Part shown: positions 51,583 to 60,119 of the stretch, one piece after another
How positions within the stretch are numbered: position 1 is the first letter of the stretch
Layout: the number at the start of each line of letters is the position of its first letter
Assembly: GCA_964401835.1 (NCBI GenBank)
Contig: CAYNZP010000001.1
Coordinates: 340,154-404,153, forward strand
DNA from: CAYNZP01 sp964401835
Lineage (GTDB): Bacteria > Planctomycetota > Phycisphaerae > SM23-33
Reading direction: 5' to 3'
DNA length: 64,000 nucleotides
Made by a program: the position numbers and the translations under genes
The notes under the pieces: model-generated
Seen by the model: the letters and a program-made list of their open reading frames with translations, nothing else
The model's database searches: none
What the model was told of the DNA's origin: nothing

Positions 51583-52146
51583 GTGGGACGACAAGAAACG
51601 GTAATTGTCAGGAAATTGCTAAACGAAAGGCTTTGGGTGGAAAGGCCAACAGATGAGCAGATTGCCATGTGGTATCCCCGCCTGTTTCGTACCGCGCTAA
51701 GAATGACAGGTAACGCCGATGATGCCGCCGACCTTGCCCAGCACACTTTTTGTAAGGCATTGGATAATTGGAATCAATTTGATGGTAAGTCTTTGCCAAC
51801 AACCTGGCTTCACAGCATACTTGTCAACAATGCACGAGATTGGGTCAGGCGGCAGAGCATTCGAAACAACGGTTATCTTGATGACTGGACTTTGATACCA
51901 GCAGATGGCCCATATCATGCAACAGATGCTTTGGAAAAGCAGGAACAACTTGCCCATATGCGAGAAGCAATTGAAAATATGCCAAAGACGCTCCGGCCGG
52001 CGTTTGTGGCGACTGTTCTTGATGGATATACCTATCAGGAAGCGTCCGAAATGCTGAATGTTCCGGCTGGAACTATTGCATCACGAGTATACGAAGCCCG
52101 CCAGCAATTGAAGGCTGAAATGAGACAAAAATTTCCAGAGGTATGA
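51583..52146 (+). CDS. ECF-type RNA polymerase sigma factor
   Basis: 187-residue sigma factor. Region 2 contains MWYPRLFRTALRMTGNADDAADLAQHTFCKALDNW and region 4 contains LDGYTYQEASEMLNVPAGTIASRVYEARQQL. The start is a GTG at 51583. The next gene starts three bases after its stop, with its ribosome binding site inside the sigma gene, and encodes a single-pass membrane protein, a typical sigma/anti-sigma pair. It probably drives the envelope genes that follow. Confidence 0.9.
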   Translation: MGRQETVIVRKLLNERLWVERPTDEQIAMWYPRLFRTALRMTGNADDAADLAQHTFCKALDNWNQFDGKSLPTTWLHSILVNNARDWVRRQSIRNNGYLDDWTLIPADGPYHATDALEKQEQLAHMREAIENMPKTLRPAFVATVLDGYTYQEASEMLNVPAGTIASRVYEARQQLKAEMRQKFPEV

Positions 52147-52149
52147 ACT

Positions 52150-53085
52150 ATGGGAAACTTAGATAAAAGGCAACTTGATTTGGAAAAGCGTATTCATTCA
52201 CTCATTTGTGGGGATTTGGATGAACAGCGGCGACAAGAGACATTGTCGCTTATCGCACACGACAAACATGCACAAGGCATACTAAGTGAAATGATCGATG
52301 TTCAAAGATCATCACGGGCGGCTTTCGGCTTTGATCATGTCGATGAAGCGATAGCAAGATCGATGCCACATTTGGATTCTGATACATTGGATAAGCAAGG
52401 CCAGCAACGACTGAGGGAAAAAAAACAACAAACGCCAAAAGGGCAGCATTTTTTGCATTTGACAAAAGCGGGCTGGTTGTGGCGGATTGCAGCGATGTTT
52501 GTTATTGCGGCATCTGCTTATATAGCCCTCAGCAATTACATAAGCAGCCAAAATCTTGACGAACAACTTGCTGAAATAAGGCAATCAATTGCAAAGCCGA
52601 CAATTTCACTGTCGGCGGACGATGTCTCTCGGCTTCGGACGGTTTGGTCGGAGGTTTCTGGAAGCGGCAATGCCGGCGATACCTGGATCTTACTCAATAA
52701 TGGTAGCGGAGAGTTCGGCAGCATCGATACACCCGCTGATACGATGTCAAGGGGGAAAGTATTGCTGGTCCAGTACAGGATTGTCGATGAATCCGGCAGT
52801 TACGTATATACCGCAGATTTGTTAATGCCAGACCGAAAGACCTTGAAAATTGACTTACCGGACGCAGGCAAGATTGTTGGCCGACCTGCGAGTTTGACTT
52901 TTGCCGCTGCCAAGAACAAAGCGACAATCGGTTTTGCTGTCGATGGAATTGAGTCTTTGCCTGTAGGAGTCTTGGGGCAGACGCTTATAGGCGATAAGAG
53001 TGAAGAAGTGGGGAGTTTCAGTCTCAATGGCAATAGCATGCGGGTTTTTGCCAGAACCCGACGTTTGCAAGGTTTTCAGATATGA
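52150..53085 (+). CDS. Putative membrane anti-sigma factor
   Basis: 311-residue protein. The N-terminal cytoplasmic part (about 1-115) has the helical layout of zinc-less anti-sigma domains, with LEKRIHSLICGDLDEQRRQETLSLIAHD. One membrane segment follows (about 113-135, WLWRIAAMFVIAASAYIALS). The extracytoplasmic part (about 140-311) is beta-rich. I recognise no family beyond the position next to the ECF sigma gene and the architecture. GAGGT lies 7 bases before the ATG. Confidence 0.65.
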   Translation: MGNLDKRQLDLEKRIHSLICGDLDEQRRQETLSLIAHDKHAQGILSEMIDVQRSSRAAFGFDHVDEAIARSMPHLDSDTLDKQGQQRLREKKQQTPKGQHFLHLTKAGWLWRIAAMFVIAASAYIALSNYISSQNLDEQLAEIRQSIAKPTISLSADDVSRLRTVWSEVSGSGNAGDTWILLNNGSGEFGSIDTPADTMSRGKVLLVQYRIVDESGSYVYTADLLMPDRKTLKIDLPDAGKIVGRPASLTFAAAKNKATIGFAVDGIESLPVGVLGQTLIGDKSEEVGSFSLNGNSMRVFARTRRLQGFQI

Positions 53086-53099
53086 CAGGGGATCGTGAA

Positions 53100-54194
53100 A
53101 TGAAATTTCAAGCTATATTACTTATAATCGCAGCGATACTGATGGGTGCGGTGGTGCTCGTTTTGGCTGCAACAGGTAAAGCTGAAGAAACAATCGAGCC
53201 TATAACACAGCCTCAGGAGGCGCTCTTGCCTGCAGCACCTACAGCTGCTGTTCTAACCTTTCAGAGCAATCTTAAAAAACCGGAAAATTCGGGCCAGCTT
53301 ATTGCGGATATTCTCTCGGCCCGCATAGGCGTTTTGGGTGAACTGAGCATTGTTGAACGCCAGGATATTGAGAAAATCCTGGAAGAACAAAAACTGACAT
53401 TGGCAGGTCTGGTTTCACCGGATAAGGATGTCGAAGTCGGCAAGCTGCTCGGGGCCAAGCTGCTTATTACCGGCCGAGTAACAACAGCCGGTCAGCGTAT
53501 CTATCTGGTATGTAAAGTGATTAACGCAGAGACCAGCCAAGTCAAGGGTTTCATTCTTTCACTGGAGCAGAATATCACTTTTGATGATTTGCTGGATAAA
53601 GCTGGGACGAAGCTTATCGATTCGCTACCGACATGGACAAGCAAGTTGATTCCAGAGGAAAAGCGGCCGCCTGACGATGTCGCGGTTTTGAAGAACTTGA
53701 TGAAGAATAAGGACTTTCCCCAACTTGCGGTCATAATACCAGAACAGCATATTGGCCCGGCGGTAATGGATCCGGCTGTCGAGACGGAATTCAAGAAGTT
53801 GCTTACAGAGGCTGGACTTCAACCGTTAAAATTGACGGAGGAAACGATTAAGTCCGTTTCGTCAAACTTAAATGATTATTCAAATCTGAGGTATTTACTT
53901 GCCGACACACGTTATCTGATTTGCGGCGAAGCTTTCAGCGAAAGATCGGGGCAATTGCATGGCTTGACCATTTGCTCAGCTCGAGCCGAAGCTCAGATAG
54001 TGGATCTACAGACTGGAAAGATTCTTTTTTCAGATAGGCAAACAGCAAGGGCTCCGGATTTGAGCGAGCACTTGGCGGGCAAAACCGCTCTGCAGAAAGC
54101 CGGACGAAAACTTGCCATGAAACTCCTGCCGAAATTGATCGAGCATTTCCCTTCTGCAGCAGAAGAAAAAACAGATGAAACGAAAGCCGAGTAG
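53100..54194 (+). CDS. CsgG-like envelope lipoprotein-type protein
   Basis: 364-residue secreted protein. An N-terminal hydrophobic segment (MKFQAILLIIAAILMG) is a signal peptide or anchor without a lipobox Cys. The CsgG/HfaB-like domain contains AAVLTFQS, ILSARIGVLGELSIVERQDIEKILEEQ, and GKLLGAKLLITGRVTTAGQRIYLVCKVINAETSQ. CsgG forms outer-membrane export pores for curli; other relatives are lipoproteins of unknown role. A second, similar domain is weakly visible after residue 190. An in-frame ATG at 53082 overlaps the previous stop (ATGA), but GGGGAT is better spaced for 53100. Confidence 0.7.
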   Translation: MKFQAILLIIAAILMGAVVLVLAATGKAEETIEPITQPQEALLPAAPTAAVLTFQSNLKKPENSGQLIADILSARIGVLGELSIVERQDIEKILEEQKLTLAGLVSPDKDVEVGKLLGAKLLITGRVTTAGQRIYLVCKVINAETSQVKGFILSLEQNITFDDLLDKAGTKLIDSLPTWTSKLIPEEKRPPDDVAVLKNLMKNKDFPQLAVIIPEQHIGPAVMDPAVETEFKKLLTEAGLQPLKLTEETIKSVSSNLNDYSNLRYLLADTRYLICGEAFSERSGQLHGLTICSARAEAQIVDLQTGKILFSDRQTARAPDLSEHLAGKTALQKAGRKLAMKLLPKLIEHFPSAAEEKTDETKAE

Positions 54195-54230
54195 CTGGCT
54201 GATCTTAATAAAGGGGGGGAAGGTGCTTGT

Positions 54231-55292
54231 ATGGATTCTCAAGATCATATTTCAGATCCGAGAGAACCATCCAAAATCTTTTGTGGGGTGATGAAAATGT
54301 CTTTACTGATTAAAGCAATAACTATTTTTACGACAGCTACGCTAGCCCTAGGGGCGAGCCCTGCAAGCAGACAGGCGAAATCCCAGGATGAAAAATCCGA
54401 AAAAGTTTTCATCTCAGGTGGCAGCAGTGGGATAGGAAAATTAAAAACCAATTGGCCTGACCGTCGAATTTGCTGGCTGGTACAGAGCCAAGCGGGAAAA
54501 GTTGTTGCCGGAAAGGTGTTGTCAGATTCAGAAGGGATTGTTTCAATTGGTTTTCCAGTACCTGACGTTCGATCGGCAGTCCAATTAGTTGTAGTTCTCA
54601 ATCCGACAGATACCGGCCCGGAAAACACAAAATTGATTGAAGCAGTCGTTTTACCTAAAGACCCATATCTGAATGTCAGAAAAACCCTGGATGAACTTGA
54701 AATTGTTTTGTTCCCTTCAATAAAACTTGAAGGCGCTTTTAAACAGAGCGGGCTTAGCTATATAGAGTTGCAATACGAAACAGCTATGTCCGAACCTGGA
54801 GCTGATGTGGTTATTTTGGATGGTCTGCTCGAAAATGATCTGGAGCTTACACAAGAATGCATTAAAAACCTCTCACAAGGCACGTGCATAATTGTTTTCG
54901 ATAATGAGGCTGGGCAGGATGTTTTGTCCCTAACCGGCTATCTGAGCCGACAAAAGCCCGAAGATGATTATCAATCCTACTCAAGTAGCTCAAGTCCCGT
55001 CTTTACAGATTTTGAACCCGAGTGGCTGGGTTCAGATTGCCCGTCATATAGATTATCCGAGCCGAAACGATTGGTTTCTTTGCAAATCCTTGCGGGCAAA
55101 TATTTCGATGATGGTACAATCTATCCCATTGTCATTGAACACGAGGATATTAACGGCCGTCGCTGGCTGGTGTGGAGTCTCCCAAAACAGTTTACACAGG
55201 CTTCTGATCCGAGATATAACTTATTGCTAAGAAACAGCTTGCTTTGGGCTTATGAATTCACTACCAAGGAAAAAACATCGCAATGGAAATAA
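54231..55292 (+). CDS. Secreted protein of unknown function in the ECF/CsgG gene set
   Basis: 353 residues. A hydrophobic segment at 25-42 (LLIKAITIFTTATLALGA) looks like a signal peptide, which would start better at ATG 54291 or 54297. The strong AGGGGGGGAAGG before ATG 54231 argues for the longer form; both are possible. The beta-rich N-terminal part resembles a carboxypeptidase-regulatory-like domain. The C-terminal part (ADVVILDGLLENDLELTQECIKNL...IIVFDNEAG...WSLPKQF...LLRNSLLWAYEF) resembles the glutamine-amidotransferase-like domain of DUF4159 proteins. Confidence 0.6.
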   Translation: MDSQDHISDPREPSKIFCGVMKMSLLIKAITIFTTATLALGASPASRQAKSQDEKSEKVFISGGSSGIGKLKTNWPDRRICWLVQSQAGKVVAGKVLSDSEGIVSIGFPVPDVRSAVQLVVVLNPTDTGPENTKLIEAVVLPKDPYLNVRKTLDELEIVLFPSIKLEGAFKQSGLSYIELQYETAMSEPGADVVILDGLLENDLELTQECIKNLSQGTCIIVFDNEAGQDVLSLTGYLSRQKPEDDYQSYSSSSSPVFTDFEPEWLGSDCPSYRLSEPKRLVSLQILAGKYFDDGTIYPIVIEHEDINGRRWLVWSLPKQFTQASDPRYNLLLRNSLLWAYEFTTKEKTSQWK

Positions 55293-55371
55293 AAGATGTG
55301 AGCCGTTTAATATTACGATCGCAAAACTTCGACAAACTGCAATAGACTTCGGTTCTTTTTCAGGAGAGGCT

Positions 55372-56316
55372 ATGGTAAACATTATTAAATTCAGCGTGGT
55401 CTTCTTCACGTTTTTTTTGATGGGTGCTGATTCATGCCTTTTATATGCAAAAGAAGGTGGCTTAAGTGGAGTGGGGGTGAAAGAAGCTTATGATTCGACA
55501 TTACCTAAAAAGGTAATCTTCGCAGGAATTTTCGAAAATGAAACGGGGCAGGAAATATACGATCCGTTTGCTGCGAGCATTGGTGATTTGCTCGCTGTGA
55601 TGCTTTCCCTACAGGATGATGTTCTTGTAGTCGAACGCCAAAGGCTTAAGGAACTGGACAAAGAACAGATATTATCCCTTCAGGGTCTTACGGGAAAAGA
55701 ACATGCGATCCAGGCTGGAAGATTGCTCGATGCGGACACGGTCCTTGTTGGAAGGCTGTTTTTAGTCCACGATAAATTACAGATCAGTACGCAAGCTTTG
55801 AATTTAGGCCTTGCAAACGTGGTTGCTTCTGATCAGGTCACATGCAACCCAGCCGAACTTCTTGAGGCAGCTTATAAGACATCTCGTCGCCTTGGCAAAC
55901 AACTCGCCCTCAGATCAAAAGATATCAAAATTATGGAAATCGGCAAATTGCCAATCGCTTCCTTCCATTTCGCCAAGGGATTAAGCCATTACTATTCAGG
56001 AAATATGGATTCAGCAATTGTGGAATTCATGCGCACCATCGATTTAGATCCAGATCGCATTGAAGCGAGTTATTGGTCTGGCATTTGCTATTATCGGTTG
56101 GGTGAGTACAAGCATGCAATTATTGAATGGAATCAGTTTGTAAAACGTAGCGAAAATTCTGACGAAGAAAAAAAACAGAAGGCACAAGCCTTGCTGACTG
56201 AAGCACAGCTAAGACAAAAAGAGTCGCCAGTAGTGCCTTTTATGACAATTCCTGCGGATAAGTCTGAATCGCAAAAAAAGAAATCAGATCCAAATGAAAA
56301 AGGGGCTGATGAATGA
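55372..56316 (+). CDS. CsgG-like protein with TPR repeats
   Basis: 314-residue exported protein. Signal peptide MVNIIKFSVVFFTFFLMGADSC; the CsgG-like domain (VIFAGIFENETGQEIYDPFA...VVERQRLKELDKEQILSLQGL...LDADTVLVGRLF) is followed by TPR-like helices (FHFAKGLSHYYSGNMDSAIVEFMRTIDLDP). GGAG precedes ATG 55372; the longer frame from 55252 lacks a signal peptide at its start and overlaps the previous gene. The end overlaps the next gene by four bases (ATGA). Probably senses or assembles part of the envelope complex. Confidence 0.75.
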   Translation: MVNIIKFSVVFFTFFLMGADSCLLYAKEGGLSGVGVKEAYDSTLPKKVIFAGIFENETGQEIYDPFAASIGDLLAVMLSLQDDVLVVERQRLKELDKEQILSLQGLTGKEHAIQAGRLLDADTVLVGRLFLVHDKLQISTQALNLGLANVVASDQVTCNPAELLEAAYKTSRRLGKQLALRSKDIKIMEIGKLPIASFHFAKGLSHYYSGNMDSAIVEFMRTIDLDPDRIEASYWSGICYYRLGEYKHAIIEWNQFVKRSENSDEEKKQKAQALLTEAQLRQKESPVVPFMTIPADKSESQKKKSDPNEKGADE

Positions 56317-58442
56317 ATAACAGTATCAGGAATAAGATAATTATTGTTTTTTGCCTTTTTTTTCTTGCACGGCCTTTATTCGGATCTGAAACAAAAATTG
56401 CCGTTTTCAATTTTCAAATGAAATCTGAATCCCCTGAATGGGTCTGGCTGGAAAAAGGCTTATCTGACTGTCTAATTACAGACTTGTTTAAAGAAGATGC
56501 TTTAATAATTATTCGGCGTGATGCAATGCAAAAGCTTGCAGACAATATGATGTGGGCTCCCGAAATGATGTCGGACCCTCACAGACTTGAGGTTATAAGA
56601 CGGGCTTTCAAACCTGACTATTTGGTCTCAGGAATTTATGAGATTCTTGATAAAAAGGTCTTAATTGTCGCGAGTATTGTAAACTTAGAAAACGAAAAAG
56701 AAGTTTTTCGAACAGAAATTTCTGGCCCAGAAAACAATATCCTTGGACTCATGAGAGAAATGAATTCCAAGATTCTCTCCTGGTTAACCAATCGGCCTGA
56801 GGAAAAAATCCTTCCTGAATTAAAAGCCTGGAGCCGCAATGTTCCCGCAACCAAGGCATTGTATGAAGGAATGAATTTGTATGATCAAGGCCATTATCGG
56901 AAGGCTTGGAAAAAATTTCGCCAGGCAGCCAAACATTCACCTGATTATGTCGAAGCCCAATATTGGATCGGCAAGATGTATTACTTCATGGACCGTTACG
57001 AACATGCCAGAACCGCCTACGATAATTTCGTATTCATTACACAGGACCATCCAAGACTGGGAGATGCAATCAAAGAATACCTTCACACTTATGAGAAACT
57101 GGACACAGAACCTGAAAAACTTCTGGAACTTTATGATCACCTTTCTGAGAAATATCCTGAAACTAGAATACACAATGTCTTAGGAACAGATTGGCTTGGA
57201 AATGAATTCTGGGTTTGGACGAAAAAAGCCAGAGTACTGGAACGCCTACGCCGTCACGCAGAGGCTGCGGTTCTTGCCGGAAATGTGGTTGGAAAATTGA
57301 GCGGAAAGCAGGGGGATCCGTGGCGAAAACAATCAAATGCAACCCCATATGCCTATTGTATATCAATGCGAAATGCACAAATCCACAATATGCTTACTGG
57401 AAAGGTAATTATGCCGGAAGGCCTGAAAGTTTATTATCAATCCAGGCCGATGCAATTTGCACCAGGTCAAACTGAACTCATAAGCTATTGGCCTTGGCCA
57501 TTTAGGACACTTCCAAGAAAAGACAGAGAGGGCAGGACATACTGGAGAAACTATTATGCTTGGTGGTTTGTTGCTGCGCCTGATGACCACGTTTTCAAAA
57601 AAATTCATTTCTTCCCTATAGTCAAGGAATATGGACGAGAAAATGAGGTGGAAATCGGGCTTCTAATGCATAAAGATTCATATGCTGACACGTGTCCCAG
57701 CAAGGGAGGTGGGGAAATCAGACTTGCTGAACGTGAAGGAGTGGAGTTTTCTGAAATGCCTAAATCAGGGCTTTTCCACGCACATGCGTATTTGGGAACT
57801 TCAAATAGATATAAAGAGCCGGGGACTTATATTTCAGGCGTAAGGGCGGTCGCAGAATTTGAAAAACTTAGACCCCACGGAGCTATTGATGTTTCATGTG
57901 ATAACTGTGCTGATTTTTCTGTTGATGTAGATGGAAAAAAAACTCGCAAAAAATCCGGCCTGATCGGGCTTGTTCCTCCCGGGAAACACAAACTACGGTT
58001 TTATCATGAGGACCAAAATAGTATTTTTGGCGAAGTTACAAAGGAAGTAACTGTCCATGAAAATAAGGTGGTGAAAATTAGTGCAACTCTCCCATGGAAA
58101 AAAGGAATATTCTCGGATAGTTGGAAGCCTACTTCACTAATAGGACGTGATTATCCTTCTGGCCAGTTTAATGTCGGAACGACGATGGATTGTCCATCGA
58201 TTCAGGCAGATCACGATACAATAAGAATTGTTTGGTCAAGAGGAAATGATTTATGGGCTGCGGTTAGTACAAATGGAAAAAACTTTTCTGTCCCTGCTAA
58301 ACTACCAATGCCAATATCAAGTGGATGGAACGAATCGAAACCCATACTTCTTCGAGATATTTCCGGAAGGTTTATTCTCCTTGTCATACAAGAACTAGCG
58401 GGGGCATCATATGGCGAGTTGGAGATGCCAAAATCGGGTTAA
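56313..58442 (+). CDS. CsgG-like/TPR/PEGA envelope protein, C-terminus probably truncated
   Basis: 709 residues. Signal peptide to about residue 22. CsgG/TolB-like N-terminal domain (TKIAVFNFQMKSESPEW...SDCLITDLFKEDALIIIRRDAM). TPR region about 180-320 (ALYEGMNLYDQGHYRKAWKKFRQAA). PEGA-type domain about 525-590 (VDVDGKKTRKKSGLIGLVPPGKHKLRF). The last 100 residues begin a beta-propeller or sialidase-like repeat (DHDTIRIVWSRGNDLWAAVSTNGKNF), which breaks off at GELEMPKSG. An overlapping +1 frame (58325-58510) reads TSGGIIWRVGDAKIG, a more natural continuation, suggesting a frameshift near 58400. Base composition is more A+T-rich than in neighbours. Confidence 0.75.
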   Translation: MNNSIRNKIIIVFCLFFLARPLFGSETKIAVFNFQMKSESPEWVWLEKGLSDCLITDLFKEDALIIIRRDAMQKLADNMMWAPEMMSDPHRLEVIRRAFKPDYLVSGIYEILDKKVLIVASIVNLENEKEVFRTEISGPENNILGLMREMNSKILSWLTNRPEEKILPELKAWSRNVPATKALYEGMNLYDQGHYRKAWKKFRQAAKHSPDYVEAQYWIGKMYYFMDRYEHARTAYDNFVFITQDHPRLGDAIKEYLHTYEKLDTEPEKLLELYDHLSEKYPETRIHNVLGTDWLGNEFWVWTKKARVLERLRRHAEAAVLAGNVVGKLSGKQGDPWRKQSNATPYAYCISMRNAQIHNMLTGKVIMPEGLKVYYQSRPMQFAPGQTELISYWPWPFRTLPRKDREGRTYWRNYYAWWFVAAPDDHVFKKIHFFPIVKEYGRENEVEIGLLMHKDSYADTCPSKGGGEIRLAEREGVEFSEMPKSGLFHAHAYLGTSNRYKEPGTYISGVRAVAEFEKLRPHGAIDVSCDNCADFSVDVDGKKTRKKSGLIGLVPPGKHKLRFYHEDQNSIFGEVTKEVTVHENKVVKISATLPWKKGIFSDSWKPTSLIGRDYPSGQFNVGTTMDCPSIQADHDTIRIVWSRGNDLWAAVSTNGKNFSVPAKLPMPISSGWNESKPILLRDISGRFILLVIQELAGASYGELEMPKSG

Positions 58443-58446
58443 AATG

Positions 58447-58537
58447 TGTCGGATTTGTCGGGGGCCAGAGCCGACAATATTGCGTAACTATTTGTCGTCA
58501 AAACGTTTAGGTTGTGTCGGCCTGTAAACCTCCGACA
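58447..58537. repeat. Pair of palindromes with identical arms
   Basis: TGTCGG...CCGACA occurs twice, at 58447-58476 (18-base loop) and 58515-58537 (11-base loop), directly after the damaged CsgG-like gene and 70 bases before the IS left end. No T-run follows. They may be a small palindromic repeat family or IS hot-spot structure. Confidence 0.45.
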
Positions 58538-58606
58538 TCGGTTTGAGAGGGTTCCAATTTCTTCAATTGCATGTCTCTGGAAACACCCGCAATTCAGGGT
58601 TTCTAG

Positions 58607-59812
58607 GGCTGTCTCAAAAGTCCGCCTAACCATCATGCAGCCCTCCGATGATAGTATTTCAGTAAGCCTCCAAGGCGTTCTCGGCAATCAACCGGGCCTG
58701 AGCAGGGGGCTTCTTCCAATATCAGATTATTGTCTAATCCTTGATGATTTCGCTCTCGGTGGTAGTGCTCAATAAACTCCTGGATCGTATGCTCTAATTG
58801 CCTTTGGCTGAAAAAGATCATCTTATTCAGGCATTCTGATTTGATGGATTTCACGAAAGCCTCGGCATAAGCATTCAGGTTTGGGCTTCGTGGGGGCAGT
58901 TTTATCACCTTCACGCCAGCTGTCAGGAGTATCTCAGCGAAGGCTTTAGTAAAGAGCGGATCTCTGTCATGTATCAGGAACCTTTTGCCACACAGAAAAC
59001 CACCAAAGGAATCGGTGAGATTTCGAGCGATTTGCTTCATCCAGTGACCATCTGGCTGGGGGAGAATTCCAGCTATCTCAACCTTGCGAGTAGGGAGGTC
59101 AATCACGAAAAGGACCAGATGGCGTACCAACCCTCTGGGAGTCCAAATCTCAATGGTAAAGAAATCCGTCGCAGCAAAGGCATTCCAATGAGCTTTCAGG
59201 AAGGTTTTCCAAGGAGTTTTCTTGCTCCGTTCCGGGCTTGGAATGATGCCATTTTCGTTTAATATTCTTCTGACTGTATGACGACTAATCTTGATACCCA
59301 GGTTTTTAAGAGCGCCCTGAATTCTTGTATAGCCCCAAGTTGGGTTATCGTCTGCCATTTGGCAGGTGAGTACACGAATATCTTGGCGGATTCTTGGCCT
59401 GCCCATTCTCCGGTTCTTTGAACCGTCATATTTCATGGCTACAAGCTTACGATGCCAGCGGAGAATTGTGTCAGGCGTCACAATACCGGCCACTTCACTG
59501 AGCAGCTTTCGGCCGAGAGCTTTGCCCTTTACGGCCAATCTTCGGCGTTGATCATCCTTTAAAAGGATACGCTTTGAGCCGGAAATCTCTCGGAGAACCT
59601 TGTTTTCTTCGATTAAGTACTCAATTATCTTTTGTTGGTCGCGGTTAATGAAACCTGCGAGCATTACCAATATAAATTGCCATGCGCTTGAAATCATGGC
59701 GAAGGATTTTAGCGAAGTGAAATCGTATGAGATAGGCTGAAATCCGCGTTTTGAGAGAAATTTAACGTTATTTATTTAAACGACTTAAATTCGGCTGACT
59801 TTTGAGACACTC
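58607..59812 (-). mobile_element. Insertion sequence with integrase-core transposase
   Basis: About 1.2 kb. Inverted ends: TGTCTCAAAAGTCCGCC (58610-58626) and its complement with one mismatch (59793-59809). One transposase gene lies in between, its stop seven bases from the left end. No clear target-site duplication is seen, so exact ends are uncertain by a few bases. A solo copy of the end occurs at 46884-46909. It lies directly beside the damaged CsgG-like gene. Confidence 0.75.
58633..59697 (-). CDS. DDE/integrase-core transposase
   Basis: 354-residue transposase. The N-terminal helix-turn-helix region includes VTPDTILRWHRKLVAMKYDGS and GYTRIQGALKNLGIKISRHTVRRIL. The rve catalytic core carries the acidic triad: Asp in ATDFFTIEIW, Asp in FLIHDRDPLFTKAF, Glu in NLNAYAEAFVKSIK. 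The C-terminal EFIEHYHRERNHQGL is typical. All catalytic residues and the frame are intact, so the element may still move. The family resembles IS3/IS481-type integrases; I cannot name the exact IS. Confidence 0.88.
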   Translation of the reverse strand: MISSAWQFILVMLAGFINRDQQKIIEYLIEENKVLREISGSKRILLKDDQRRRLAVKGKALGRKLLSEVAGIVTPDTILRWHRKLVAMKYDGSKNRRMGRPRIRQDIRVLTCQMADDNPTWGYTRIQGALKNLGIKISRHTVRRILNENGIIPSPERSKKTPWKTFLKAHWNAFAATDFFTIEIWTPRGLVRHLVLFVIDLPTRKVEIAGILPQPDGHWMKQIARNLTDSFGGFLCGKRFLIHDRDPLFTKAFAEILLTAGVKVIKLPPRSPNLNAYAEAFVKSIKSECLNKMIFFSQRQLEHTIQEFIEHYHRERNHQGLDNNLILEEAPCSGPVDCRERLGGLLKYYHRRAA

Positions 59813-59892
59813 CGAGGTTTGCTAAACCACTATTATCGCCAAGCAGCGTGATGAATCGGGAGTGAATGCCAAACATTCAGGAGGAAAGATGA

Positions 59893-59976
59893 CTAACTGA
59901 TATAGAATGCGTTGTTGGTGTTCCGAGGGTCATTCAGCTTTGCCACGTTAGCATCGCTGGATACATCGGATTCCCT
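59893..59976 (-). pseudogene. C-terminal fragment of a secreted (pilin-like) protein
   Basis: The reverse strand reads ESDVSSDANVAKLNDPRNTN NAFYIS followed by a stop, preceded by an in-frame TAA. This looks like the tail of a planctomycete secreted/prepilin-type protein whose body has been lost, next to the insertion sequence. The remaining bases between 59813 and 60119 show no gene apart from the IS-end-like repeat at 60058-60091. Confidence 0.4.
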
Positions 59977-60057
59977 TTAAGCCGGCAACTGTCAGATTTG
60001 CTGGACCGAAGCTGATTAAGCACCGCCCAGCTGCTAGGTTTTCGCAGAATTTGGGGT

Positions 60058-60091
60058 GGAACGACATTTTGGACCACCCCCAAGTGGACCG
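60058..60091. repeat. 34-bp IS-end-like repeat, copy 2
   Basis: Counterpart of 40376-40409 with two mismatches. It lies about 30 bases beyond the 3' end of the reverse-strand glycosidase-like gene. Confidence 0.5.
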
Positions 60092-60119
60092 CGCCACCGG
60101 GCCTTTATAGATGTTTTTT

